A program made the translations under genes and the position numbers. Of a DNA stretch of 64,000 nucleotides, positions 7,717-15,595 are shown piece after piece. The first letter of the stretch is position 1. Each line of letters starts with the position of its first letter. The stretch covers positions 1 through 64,000 of the forward strand of contig DATNJB010000063.1 of the NCBI GenBank assembly GCA_035604135.1, in the 5' to 3' direction. Under the pieces are notes generated by a model, which saw only the letters and a program-made list of their open reading frames with translations, was not told the DNA's origin and did not search any database. The DNA comes from Poindextera sp035604135. Its GTDB lineage: Bacteria > Pseudomonadota > Alphaproteobacteria > Caulobacterales > Caulobacteraceae.

Positions 7717-9222
7717 ATGGCCTACCGATCCCTGCGCGACTTCATCGAGCGGCTGCAAGCCCAGGGAGAGCTCGTGCGCGTGACCGAGCCCGTCTCGACC
7801 GTACTCGAGATGACGGAGATCTGCGCGCGGCTGGTCCGTAGCGGCGGGCCGGCGGTGCTGTTCGAGCATCCGATCCGCGCCGACGGCGAGCCCTCGCCCA
7901 TTCCCTGCCTAGCGAACCTGTTCGGAACCGTCGGCCGCGTCGCCGCCGGCGTGACGCTGGGCGGCGCGCCACGATCGAGCGCCAAGGAGCTGCGCCAGGT
8001 CGGCGAGCTGCTCGCCTATCTGCGCCAGCCCGAGCCCCCGCGCGGGATGAAGGACGCGCTCGAGCTCTTGCCGCTCGCCCGCACCGTGATGAGCATGCGC
8101 CCGAACACCGTCCGCACCGCGCCGGTGCAGGAGCTGGTGCTCAAGGGCGACGACATCGACCTTGCGAAGCTCCCCGTGCAGACCTGCTGGCCCGGCGAGC
8201 CCGCGCCGCTCATCACCTGGCCGCTGGTGGTGACCAAGGGGCCGGGCGAGGCGCGCGAGGACGACTACAATCTCGGCATCTACCGCATGCAGGTGATCGG
8301 CAAGGACCGCACCCTCATGCGCTGGCTCGCCCACCGCGGCGGCGCCCAGCACCACCGGCGCTGGAAAGCGGCTGGCAAGCCAGAGCCGCTGCCCGCCTGC
8401 GCCGTGATCGGGGCCGATCCGGGGACCATCCTCGCTGCGGTTACGCCCGTCCCAGACACGCTGTCGGAATACCAGTTCGCCGGCCTGCTGCGCGGGGCCA
8501 AGGTCGACCTGGTCCGCGCCAAGACCGTTCCGCTGCTCGTGCCCGCCCAGGCCGAGATCGTCATCGAGGGCCACGTGCTGCTCGACGAGTACGCCGACGA
8601 AGGCCCGTACGGCGACCACACCGGCTATTACAACGCCGTCGAGCGCTTTCCGGTGTTCCAGGTCAGCGCCATCACCATGCGGCGCGACCCGATCTACCTG
8701 ACCACCTACACCGGCCGGCCGCCCGACGAGCCGAGCGTGCTGGGCGAGGCGCTGAACGAGGTCTTCATCCCCCTCTTCCAGCAGCAGTTCCCCGAGATCG
8801 TCGACTTCTGGCTGCCGCCGGAGGGGTGCAGCTACCGGATCGCCGTCGTCTCGATCCGGAAGGCCTACCCGGGCCACGCCAAGCGGGTGATGCTGGGCGT
8901 GTGGTCCTATCTGCGCCAGTTCATGTACACCAAGTGGGTGATCGTCGTGGACGCCGACGTCGACGCCCGCAACTGGAAGGATGTGATGTGGGCGATCTCG
9001 ACCCGAATGGACCCGGCCCGTGACATCACCCTCATCGAGAACACCCCGATCGACTACCTCGACTTCGCCTCGCCGGAGTCGGGCCTGGGTTCGAAGATCG
9101 GCCTCGACGCCACAGACAAGTGGCCGCCGGAAACCCACCGCGACTGGGGCCGCCCGATCGCGATGGACCCCGAGGTGGTGGAGGCGGTGACGAAGATGTG
9201 GCCGAAGCTCGGGCTGCCCTGA
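7717..9222 (+). CDS. ubiD: UbiD family decarboxylase (3-polyprenyl-4-hydroxybenzoate)
   Basis: 501 residues, the length of E. coli UbiD (about 497). Prenylated-FMN-dependent decarboxylase acting after UbiA in ubiquinone synthesis. The opening SLRDFIERLQAQGELVRVTEPV and the C-terminal GLGSKIGLDATDKWPPE are typical UbiD features, as is the central DEGPYGDHTGYY region that supplies catalytic acidic residues. UbiX, which makes the cofactor, is not in this window. It is preceded by only 63 bases and followed by a hairpin repeat. Confidence 0.93.
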   Translation: MAYRSLRDFIERLQAQGELVRVTEPVSTVLEMTEICARLVRSGGPAVLFEHPIRADGEPSPIPCLANLFGTVGRVAAGVTLGGAPRSSAKELRQVGELLAYLRQPEPPRGMKDALELLPLARTVMSMRPNTVRTAPVQELVLKGDDIDLAKLPVQTCWPGEPAPLITWPLVVTKGPGEAREDDYNLGIYRMQVIGKDRTLMRWLAHRGGAQHHRRWKAAGKPEPLPACAVIGADPGTILAAVTPVPDTLSEYQFAGLLRGAKVDLVRAKTVPLLVPAQAEIVIEGHVLLDEYADEGPYGDHTGYYNAVERFPVFQVSAITMRRDPIYLTTYTGRPPDEPSVLGEALNEVFIPLFQQQFPEIVDFWLPPEGCSYRIAVVSIRKAYPGHAKRVMLGVWSYLRQFMYTKWVIVVDADVDARNWKDVMWAISTRMDPARDITLIENTPIDYLDFASPESGLGSKIGLDATDKWPPETHRDWGRPIAMDPEVVEAVTKMWPKLGLP

Positions 9223-9225
9223 ACA

Positions 9226-9244
9226 CCTCTCCCAAAGGGAGAGG
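9226..9244. repeat. CCTCTCCC/GGGAGAGG hairpin after ubiD
   Basis: Perfect 8-base-pair stem (9226-9233 with 9237-9244) around AAA, right after the ubiD stop and before pmbA. Could attenuate or terminate ubiD transcription; belongs to the same hairpin family as 6977 and 7361. Confidence 0.65.
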
Positions 9245-9294
9245 GAGGGGGATTGGCGGTTGAACCCGCCACCGCGCATCGCCATAAGGCGCGG

Positions 9295-10626
9295 ATGGAC
9301 GAAAACCTTTTGGACGACGTGGTCAAAGCCGCGCTCGCGGCTGGCGCGGATGCGGCCGAGGCGGTGCTCGCCGAGCGCCAGTCGCTCTCCGTCAACGTGC
9401 GCAACCAGAAGCTGGAGGAGGTCGAGCGCGAGGAGGCGCGCGACCTCGGCCTGCGCGTGTTCGTGGGCCAGCAGCAAGCCAGCGTCTCCGGGTCCGACCT
9501 CTCCGCCGACGGCCGCGCGCGGCTGATCGAGCGGGTGGTCGCCATGGCCAGGCTCGCGCCGCCGGACCCCTACGCCGGCCTGGCGCCTGCCGATCGGCTG
9601 GCCCGCGACCCCGACCGCGACCTCGACCTCTACGATGCGACCGAGCCCAGCGCCGAACAGCTGGAGGACCAGGCGCGCGAAGCGGAAGCGGCCGTCCGCG
9701 CCGTCGAGGGCGTGACCAACAGCGACGGCGGCGCGGCGGCCTGGTCGGCGACGCGTTGGCGGTTCGTGACCAGCGGCGGCTTCTCCGGCCGCCACCAGGC
9801 CTCGGCCTTCTCGCTCTCGGCCTCGGCCATCGCCGGCGAGGGCTCGGGCATGGAGACAGGGTCGGAGGGACGCAACACCCGCTGGCAGGCCGACCTGCCG
9901 ACGCCGGAGAGCGTCGGCGACACCGCCGGCAGGCGCGCCGTGAGACGGCTCGGCGCGCGCAAGCTGGACTCGCGGTTCGGAACCGTGGCGGTCGAGAACC
10001 GGCTGGCCGCCTCGGTGCTCGGCCCCCTGATCGGTGCGATCTCCGGCCCGGCAGTCGCCCGCGGCGTCTCGTTCTTGAAGGACAAGCTCGGCGAGCGCGT
10101 CTTCGCCCCGACCGTCAACCTGGTCGATGACCCCTACCTGCCGCGCCGCCTGGGCTCGTCGCCCTTCGATGACGAGGGCGTGGCCGGCGAGCGGCGCGCG
10201 ATCATCGCCGACGGCGTGCTCACCACCTGGCTGCTCAACACCGCCGCGGCCCGGCAGCTCGGCCTGGAGACCACTGGCCACGCCTCGCGTGGCCTCGCCG
10301 GGCCGCCGGGGGTCTCGACCCACAACCTGACGCTGGAGCCGGGCGAGAAGGACCTGGCCGGACTGATGCGCGACGCCGGCGAGGGCCTCTTGATCACCTC
10401 CATGTTCGGGCCCTCGCTCAACCCGAACAGCGGCGACTGGTCGGTGGGCGTTTCCGGCTTCTGGTTCAAAGGCGGCGAGATCGCCTACCCGGTCAACGAG
10501 ATCACCGTCGCCGGCAACCTGCCGCACATCTATTCCAAGCTGGTGGTCGGCTCCGACCTCGAGATCCGCGGGGCGTCGAACGCACCCTCGCTCCTGGTCG
10601 AGGGCGTCGCCATCGCCGGCCGCTGA
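9295..10626 (+). CDS. pmbA: TldD/PmbA family metalloprotease subunit
   Basis: 443 residues, close to E. coli PmbA/TldE (450). PmbA and TldD form a heteromeric zinc protease acting on peptides such as microcin B17. Like PmbA proteins it carries no HExxxH of its own in the segment read; the metal motif is in the TldD partner, which is not here. Recognisable blocks are the N-terminal LAAGADAAEAVLAERQSLSVNV and the C-terminal GVSGFWFKGGEIAYPVNEIT. ATG at 9295 has AAGG 6 bases upstream and is preferred over TTG at 9253. Confidence 0.9.
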   Translation: MDENLLDDVVKAALAAGADAAEAVLAERQSLSVNVRNQKLEEVEREEARDLGLRVFVGQQQASVSGSDLSADGRARLIERVVAMARLAPPDPYAGLAPADRLARDPDRDLDLYDATEPSAEQLEDQAREAEAAVRAVEGVTNSDGGAAAWSATRWRFVTSGGFSGRHQASAFSLSASAIAGEGSGMETGSEGRNTRWQADLPTPESVGDTAGRRAVRRLGARKLDSRFGTVAVENRLAASVLGPLIGAISGPAVARGVSFLKDKLGERVFAPTVNLVDDPYLPRRLGSSPFDDEGVAGERRAIIADGVLTTWLLNTAAARQLGLETTGHASRGLAGPPGVSTHNLTLEPGEKDLAGLMRDAGEGLLITSMFGPSLNPNSGDWSVGVSGFWFKGGEIAYPVNEITVAGNLPHIYSKLVVGSDLEIRGASNAPSLLVEGVAIAGR

Positions 10627-10641
10627 CGAGGGTTTAGGCCC

Positions 10642-10887
10642 ATGCCCGACCACCAACTGCTGCACCTGGTCATCGGCGGCGAGCTGAAACAGCTTGGCGT
10701 CAACGAATTCCGCGACCTCAAGAAGGTCGACTTCGTCGGCGCCTTTCCCGACTACGCCACCGCGCGGGTGGCCTGGAAGGCGCGCGCCCAGGCGACGGTC
10801 GACAACGCGCTGATGCGCTATTTCATCATCCATGCGCACCGGCTGCTCGACCCGCACGAAGACGGACACGAGGATCACGACCACTAG
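10642..10887 (+). CDS. DUF4170 protein
   Basis: 81-residue alphaproteobacterial protein: LLHLVIGGELKQL, then FVGAFPDYATARVAWKARAQATVDNA and YFIIHAHRLLDP, all diagnostic of DUF4170. The tail is His/Asp/Glu-rich (HEDGHEDHDH) and might bind metal. It starts 16 bases after pmbA and is probably cotranscribed. Function unknown. Confidence 0.88.
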   Translation: MPDHQLLHLVIGGELKQLGVNEFRDLKKVDFVGAFPDYATARVAWKARAQATVDNALMRYFIIHAHRLLDPHEDGHEDHDH

Positions 10888-10902
10888 CCGCGCGCCCTCC
10901 CC

Positions 10903-12312
10903 GTGAGCGCGCTCACCGTCCAGTGCGACCGCGGCGCCGCCATGGCCTGCGCGGGCGGCAAGACGGCTCACCCGCGCCTGTTGCTGGCAGCGACAATCCT
11001 GGCCTCGAGCCTTGCCTTCATCGACGGGTCGGTCGTCAACGTCGGCTTGCCGGCGGTGGGGCGCAGCCTCGGCGTCGGTGGGGCCGTGCTGCCCTGGGTG
11101 ATCAACGCCTACCTGCTGCCACTCAGCGCGCTCCTGCTGTTCGGCGGCGCGGCGGGCGACCGTTTTGGCCGGCGGCGGCTGTTGATCGTCGGCATCGTCA
11201 TCTTCGGCATCGCCTCGGCCGCTTGCGCGGCGGCGCCCAACCTGACGGTTCTGCTCGCGGCGCGCGCGATCCAGGGCGCGGGCGCGGCGTTGCTCCTGCC
11301 CAACAGCCTTGCCATCCTCGGCGGCGCCTTCTCCGGCGCCGCGCGCGGCCAGGCAGTCGGCGTCTGGGCGGCGGTCGGCGCCATGGCAGGCGCGATCGGC
11401 CCGGTGCTCGGCGGTTGGCTGATCGACACCAGCGGCTGGCGGGCGATCTTCCTCATCAACTTGCCGATCGCCGCCGGCGCAATCCTGCTGACCGTGCTGG
11501 CGGTCGCCGAGTCGCGGGACGAGCAACGCGCGCCGCTCGACTGGATCGGGGCGGCGCTCGCCACGCTCGGCCTAGGCGCGCTGACCTGGGGCCTGACCGA
11601 GGGGGCCGGCCCTGGCGGCTGGTCGCTGACGGCGCTCGGGCTGGTGGGCGCGGGCGCGGCCCTGCTCATCGCCTTCCTGGGCGCCGAGCATCGCAAGGGC
11701 GACGGAGCGATGATGCCGCTCGCCCTGTTCGCCTCGCGCGACTTCGTCGGTCTGACACTGCTGACGCTCTTGGACTACGGCGCGCTCGGCGGGCTGCTCG
11801 TGCTCATCCCCTATGAGTTGATCGGCGCTGGCCGTTACACCGCCACCGCCGCCGGCGCTGCGCTCCTGCCGTTCCCCATCCTGATGGCCGTGGCTTCGCC
11901 CTCGCTCGGCGCGCTGGCCAGCCGTATCGGATCGCGCCTTCCTCTCGCCGCGGGCTCAATGCTGGTCGCTGCGGGACTGCTCCTCGCGCTTCGCATTGGC
12001 CCGAAGTTCGGCGTCTGGACCGATGTGTTGCCGGCGCTCGTCCTCATCGCGATCGGCATGTCCGGCGTGGCGGCGCCCCTGACGACAGCCGTGCTGAGCT
12101 CCGTCGATGCGCGCCACACCGGGTCGGCGTCCGGCCTGAACAGCGCCGTTGCGAGGGCCGGAGGGCTCGTGGCCACCGCATTGCTCGGCGGCGTGCTGGC
12201 GGCGAAGGGACCGGCGCTGACGGCCGCCGTCCATCTCGCTATGCTGGCCTGCGCCGGCGCCGGTCTCGTCGCCGCGGCGCTCGCCTTCGTGCTGATCCGC
12301 GGCCGGCGATGA
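10903..12312 (+). CDS. MFS drug:H+ antiporter, DHA2 (EmrB/QacA) type
   Basis: 469 residues with about 14 predicted membrane helices. The first helix block LAFIDGSVVNVGLPAVG and the loop GDRFGRRRLL (motif A) are signatures of the 14-TM DHA2 family, which exports drugs, dyes or metabolites. An antiporter motif C-like Gly/Pro run GAIGPVLGGWLI is present in helix 5. Start is GTG at 10903 or ATG at 10942; both precede helix 1. No HlyD-type membrane-fusion protein is adjacent, so export is probably to the periplasm. Confidence 0.88.
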   Translation: MSALTVQCDRGAAMACAGGKTAHPRLLLAATILASSLAFIDGSVVNVGLPAVGRSLGVGGAVLPWVINAYLLPLSALLLFGGAAGDRFGRRRLLIVGIVIFGIASAACAAAPNLTVLLAARAIQGAGAALLLPNSLAILGGAFSGAARGQAVGVWAAVGAMAGAIGPVLGGWLIDTSGWRAIFLINLPIAAGAILLTVLAVAESRDEQRAPLDWIGAALATLGLGALTWGLTEGAGPGGWSLTALGLVGAGAALLIAFLGAEHRKGDGAMMPLALFASRDFVGLTLLTLLDYGALGGLLVLIPYELIGAGRYTATAAGAALLPFPILMAVASPSLGALASRIGSRLPLAAGSMLVAAGLLLALRIGPKFGVWTDVLPALVLIAIGMSGVAAPLTTAVLSSVDARHTGSASGLNSAVARAGGLVATALLGGVLAAKGPALTAAVHLAMLACAGAGLVAAALAFVLIRGRR

Positions 12313-12619
12313 CGCCGGGTCCGATCCGCGCAGCGGGAGCTGGGGCGCTCTACTGCGCGATCGTCTTCGCTTGCGCGTTCGTGCTCGGAGCCGTCCGTGT
12401 GCAGCTCGTCGCGCCGCGAATCGGCGAGACCCCGGGGAGGTCGGGGTCTGGACCTTGATGTTCGGCCGTGGCCTGCAGAGCGACGTCGACGACTATGCGT
12501 CGGCACCTGGTGCAATCGGCCTCGCCGCCCAGGTCGCCTTCGCCTTCATGCCGCTCGTTCAGTCGATCAAGAGCACGCGGAAGACGACCGTGTCCGGCGC
12601 GACAAGCCGCCGGAAGTAG
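12309..12619 (+). pseudogene. Remnant of small membrane-protein gene, probable internal deletion
   Basis: ATG at 12309 overlaps the MFS stop (ATGA) and opens a 49-codon frame ending at 12458; residues 14-40 read as a membrane helix, FVLGAVRVQLVAPRIGE, like the N-terminus of a small alphaproteobacterial membrane-protein family. A different frame from about 12436 to 12619 reads EVGVWTLMFGR and IGLAAQVAFAFMPLV, which looks like the last helices of the same kind of protein. The middle (roughly 50 residues) and the common frame are missing. The family match is from pattern memory, so this is tentative. Confidence 0.45.
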
Positions 12620-13206
12620 GCGGCCAGGAGCAGCAGCGATCCGCACGCCGTGACCGACCATGGCGAGGCCAGCATCAGGAGCCCGTTCGAGAACTGCGGG
12701 TAGAGGTAGACGAAGGCGACCACAGGCGTGATCCAACCGTTCGCCAGCAAGAACCGGCGGGTCCAGACAGACTCGCGCGGCACCGCGAAGGCGGCCAAGG
12801 CGGTCGCCGCGCCCATGCAGACATAACCCAACCCGTCGAGCGTCCAGAACATGGAGTGGGGATAGACGGTCAGCTCGTGCGCCGCGCCGCCGGCGAGCGT
12901 TGCTGGGATGACGCTCGCGAGCTGCACCGCGTAGACCAGCGTCACGTAGGTGGCATAGAGCACGGAAAGCAAGAGCGCCGCGCTCGCCCAGACCCGCCGC
13001 TCGCCCTCGGCCGTGAACGTGAGCGCCAGGACCGCAATCATGAACGGGACCGCGATGCCGAGCGAGAACGCGTAGATCAGGATGTCGGCGACTGGAAACC
13101 GCGCGAGCCCCACGACTTGGGCGAGCTGCACGACGCAGTATCCCGCCGCGCCGAGGAAAGCGACGCTGGCGGCATAGAAGCCGAGTCTGGCTGCGCTGGT
13201 CTCCAT
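12559..13206 (-). CDS. Seven-helix integral membrane protein of unknown function
   Basis: 215 residues from ATG at 13206 (AGGGG 8 bases upstream). About seven hydrophobic helices fill the sequence, beginning LGFYAASVAFLGAAGYCVV, with short loops and few charged residues inside the membrane. Helix 4-5 region includes SMFWTLDGLGYVCMG. No signature of a known transporter or enzyme is visible. Its 3' end overlaps the membrane-protein remnant on the other strand. Confidence 0.75.
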   Translation of the reverse strand: METSAARLGFYAASVAFLGAAGYCVVQLAQVVGLARFPVADILIYAFSLGIAVPFMIAVLALTFTAEGERRVWASAALLLSVLYATYVTLVYAVQLASVIPATLAGGAAHELTVYPHSMFWTLDGLGYVCMGAATALAAFAVPRESVWTRRFLLANGWITPVVAFVYLYPQFSNGLLMLASPWSVTACGSLLLLAAYFRRLVAPDTVVFRVLLID

Positions 13207-13320
13207 GGTGGCGCCCCTGTTGCGGTCGACGACAGGTAAGAGGCTGTGCCTGGCGGCCGCCGGCCGCATTGATGCGGCTCAAGGATTGACAGCCCCGTCG
13301 CCGCTCGGGGACCTTGCACC

Positions 13321-14058
13321 ATGGCCGAGACCGACGCCGCCAAGCCCCGCCCCGTCTCCCGCACCTGGCTGGTCGAGCGGGTCAGGGCGCACGACTGGTC
13401 GGCGGTGGAGCGCGGGATCAAGGCCGCGCCGGAGCTGCTGCAGTGGCGCGACGAGCGCGGCCGCGGGCTCCTGCATCTCTGCTGCATGGCGCCGCCGAAG
13501 TCGTCCGCCGAGGTCGAGGCGAGCATCAAGACCGCCGACGTGCTGGTCGCCGCCGGGCTCGACATCAGCGAGGCGGCCTTCACCGAGGACGACGGCCGAT
13601 GGCGCGCCACGCCGCTCTGGCATGCGATTGGCCGGGGGCGGAACCTGACTCTGGCGGAGCACCTGCTGAAGTTGGGCTGCGATCCCGAGCACAGCCTCTG
13701 GGCCGCCGTGTTTCGTCGCGATCCCGACGCCATCCGGCTGCTCGTGCGCTACGGCGCCAACGTGGACGCCGACCACGAGGAGGGCACGCCGTTCATGGGG
13801 GCGATCCAGGTGAGCCACTTCGCCGAAGCCGAGGTCCTTCTCGGGCTGGGGGCCAACCCCGACGTCAAGGACAAGGATGGCGCGACGGCGTTGCACCTGA
13901 TGCTGAAGAAGGGCTCCGACCCCCAGGCGATCGCGGTGGTCATCGGCCATGGCGCGCGCGGCGACATCCCGGACCGGGATGGGAAGACCGTCCGCGAGAT
14001 CCTGAGCCGCAAACGTGACCCGGCGCTCCGCACCCTCGCCGACGCCTTCCGCGTCTAG
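13321..14058 (+). CDS. Ankyrin-repeat protein
   Basis: 245 residues without signal peptide, so probably cytoplasmic. Ankyrin-type repeats are visible: RGRGLLHLCCMA near residue 47, RATPLWHAIGRGRNLTLAEHLLKLGCDPE near 95, YGANVDADHEEGTPFMGAI near 140, and LGANPDVKDKDGATALHLMLKKG near 180. These stack helices for protein binding. No enzymatic domain is fused, so it probably serves as an adaptor; the partner is unknown. Confidence 0.85.
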   Translation: MAETDAAKPRPVSRTWLVERVRAHDWSAVERGIKAAPELLQWRDERGRGLLHLCCMAPPKSSAEVEASIKTADVLVAAGLDISEAAFTEDDGRWRATPLWHAIGRGRNLTLAEHLLKLGCDPEHSLWAAVFRRDPDAIRLLVRYGANVDADHEEGTPFMGAIQVSHFAEAEVLLGLGANPDVKDKDGATALHLMLKKGSDPQAIAVVIGHGARGDIPDRDGKTVREILSRKRDPALRTLADAFRV

Positions 14059-14068
14059 GGTCCGGTTG

Positions 14069-14767
14069 GTGTCGCGGCCGACGCTCGTCCTGGTTCTGGT
14101 CGGCGGGTTTCTTGGCGGGGTGGTCGGCGCGGCGTTCGTCTGGGCCGCGCAGAACGGGTTCATCTCAGGCGGTGGAGCGCGGACCTACCAGGTTGCGCTT
14201 CGCGCCGACATGCCGCGAATGGTCCCGGGCATCCTCGCCTACCTGCTCTTCGCCCTCTACTCGAGCTTCGCCGCCGGCCAGGCCGCCCAGGCCCAGTCCA
14301 CCGAGCCGCGTTGGTCAACCACCCTGCACCAGGGCCTGATCCTGATCGCCTTTGCCGCCATCATCCTCCCCATCCCCGGGCTTGCGGCGCGGTTTGTCCC
14401 ATCGGCCGGCTGGGTCGTCGCCGTCGGCCTGGTCGTCGAGCTCGGCGGGATCGTGCTGGCCGTGCTCGCCCGGCGCGCGCTCGGTCGCAACTGGAGCGCC
14501 GAGGTCCGGCTTTCGGTCGACCACGAGCTTGTGCGCGCCGGCGTTTACCGGCGCCTCAGGCACCCGATCTCCGCCGGCGTGCTGCTCACCTACCTTGGCC
14601 TTGCGTTGCAGTCCGGGCGGCCGAATGCGCTCGCCGGCGTTGCGCGCGCGGCCGCCGCCTACTGGCGCAAGATCGGCCTCGAGGAGCAGCTGCTGAAGGC
14701 GCGCTTCGGCAAAGCATTCGAGGATTGGCGCAAGGGGAGCTGGGCCCTTATCCCGCCACCGCTCTGA
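14069..14767 (+). CDS. Isoprenylcysteine carboxyl methyltransferase-like membrane protein
   Basis: About 232 residues from GTG at 14069 (TTG at 14066 is an alternative; AGGG precedes both). Hydrophobic helices at the N-terminus and around residues 80-140 are followed by the ICMT/PEMT C-terminal module: HELVRAGVYRRLRHPISAGVLLTYLG, then a Glu-rich segment IGLEEQLLKARFGKAFEDW. That module binds SAM and the lipid or prenyl substrate. The bacterial substrate is unknown. It follows the ankyrin gene closely. Confidence 0.82.
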   Translation: MSRPTLVLVLVGGFLGGVVGAAFVWAAQNGFISGGGARTYQVALRADMPRMVPGILAYLLFALYSSFAAGQAAQAQSTEPRWSTTLHQGLILIAFAAIILPIPGLAARFVPSAGWVVAVGLVVELGGIVLAVLARRALGRNWSAEVRLSVDHELVRAGVYRRLRHPISAGVLLTYLGLALQSGRPNALAGVARAAAAYWRKIGLEEQLLKARFGKAFEDWRKGSWALIPPPL

Positions 14768-14779
14768 TCGCTCGGTCAA

Positions 14780-14797
14780 CTCGGCGCTCTCGCCGAG
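14780..14797. terminator. Candidate bidirectional terminator hairpin
   Basis: Perfect 7-base-pair stem CTCGGCG / CGCCGAG around CTCT, located between the convergent methyltransferase and phosphatase stops. There is no T-tract, so termination is inferred from position and stem only. Confidence 0.45.
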
Positions 14798-14803
14798 CGG
14801 CTC

Positions 14804-15595
14804 CTACTCCCGCCTGAGCAGCCCCTCGGAGAGGAGGGTCCCCCACCATTGGGCTTTGAAGTCGGCCCTGATCTTCACCGGGTCGTACTCCGGCGATTGG
14901 GTCCAGTCGAGGAAGCTGATCCCTTTCGGCTCGGCTTCGGTCAGGTAGCGTTCGAAGATGTAGTCGAGCACGCCGGTCTTGCCGGGCTTGGTGTGCAGGT
15001 AGCGCAGCGAGAGCTGGCTGAGCGCCTGCCGGATCGGCTGTCCGAGGCGGAAGTGGCAGTACATCACGCTCATGATGCCGGCGCGGTCCGCGCCCGACTT
15101 GCAGTGCATCACCGCCGGATACTCCACCGTCTCGAAAAGCTCTCGCGTCGCCAGCACGTTCTCGGCGCTCGGCACGTCGCGGGAGGTGGCGGTGAAGTTG
15201 ACCAGCGTCAGGCCGAGACGCTCGCAGGCATGTTTCTCGAGCGCGAAGAAGCTCGCGTCGAAGCCGCCGCGCAGGTTGATGACCGTCTTGATGCCGGCGT
15301 CTTTCCAGCGTTTGAGCTGGAACGGCCAGGGCTGGTTCGTGCGCACCAGCTCGTCGCTGACCCAGTGCGCGTTCTGGAAGAACAGCCTGAGATAGGCGTG
15401 GTCGTTCCACAGATAGTCCAGGCCGGCCACGAGCCGGCCGCGCGGATGGGTGAGGTCGAAGCGGTTCAAAATAAGCTGCAGCGGCTGTGGATTCGGGTTA
15501 GCTGGCCCCAGATAGACGCTGGACGTGATGTTTTGAAGATGCAGTTGGCGCCGCAGGTTGGCGGCCCCCGTCGGCGGGATCATGACTGACGCCAA
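14804..15595 (-). CDS. Tyrosine/dual-specificity phosphatase-like protein
   Basis: Cys-based phosphatase with the CX5R P-loop HCKSGADRAG near residue 166. An upstream segment AGIKTVINLRGG is typical of bacterial and eukaryotic DSP-like enzymes. The first recognisable homology starts near residue 43, so the true start may be TTG at 15469 instead of ATG at 15595; from 15595 the gene overlaps the start of the divergent transporter by 14 bases. Substrate may be protein or phospholipid (PTPMT1-like) phosphate; the lipid A genes next door make a lipid substrate worth considering, but this is speculation. Confidence 0.82.
   Translation of the reverse strand: MASVMIPPTGAANLRRQLHLQNITSSVYLGPANPNPQPLQLILNRFDLTHPRGRLVAGLDYLWNDHAYLRLFFQNAHWVSDELVRTNQPWPFQLKRWKDAGIKTVINLRGGFDASFFALEKHACERLGLTLVNFTATSRDVPSAENVLATRELFETVEYPAVMHCKSGADRAGIMSVMYCHFRLGQPIRQALSQLSLRYLHTKPGKTGVLDYIFERYLTEAEPKGISFLDWTQSPEYDPVKIRADFKAQWWGTLLSEGLLRRE

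Noticed and set aside
7909..11526. Very long minus-strand open frame of over 1200 codons
   Set aside because: It lies opposite ubiD, pmbA and the MFS gene, which have clear family motifs; the antisense protein is Arg/Gly/His-rich nonsense typical of GC-rich shadow frames.
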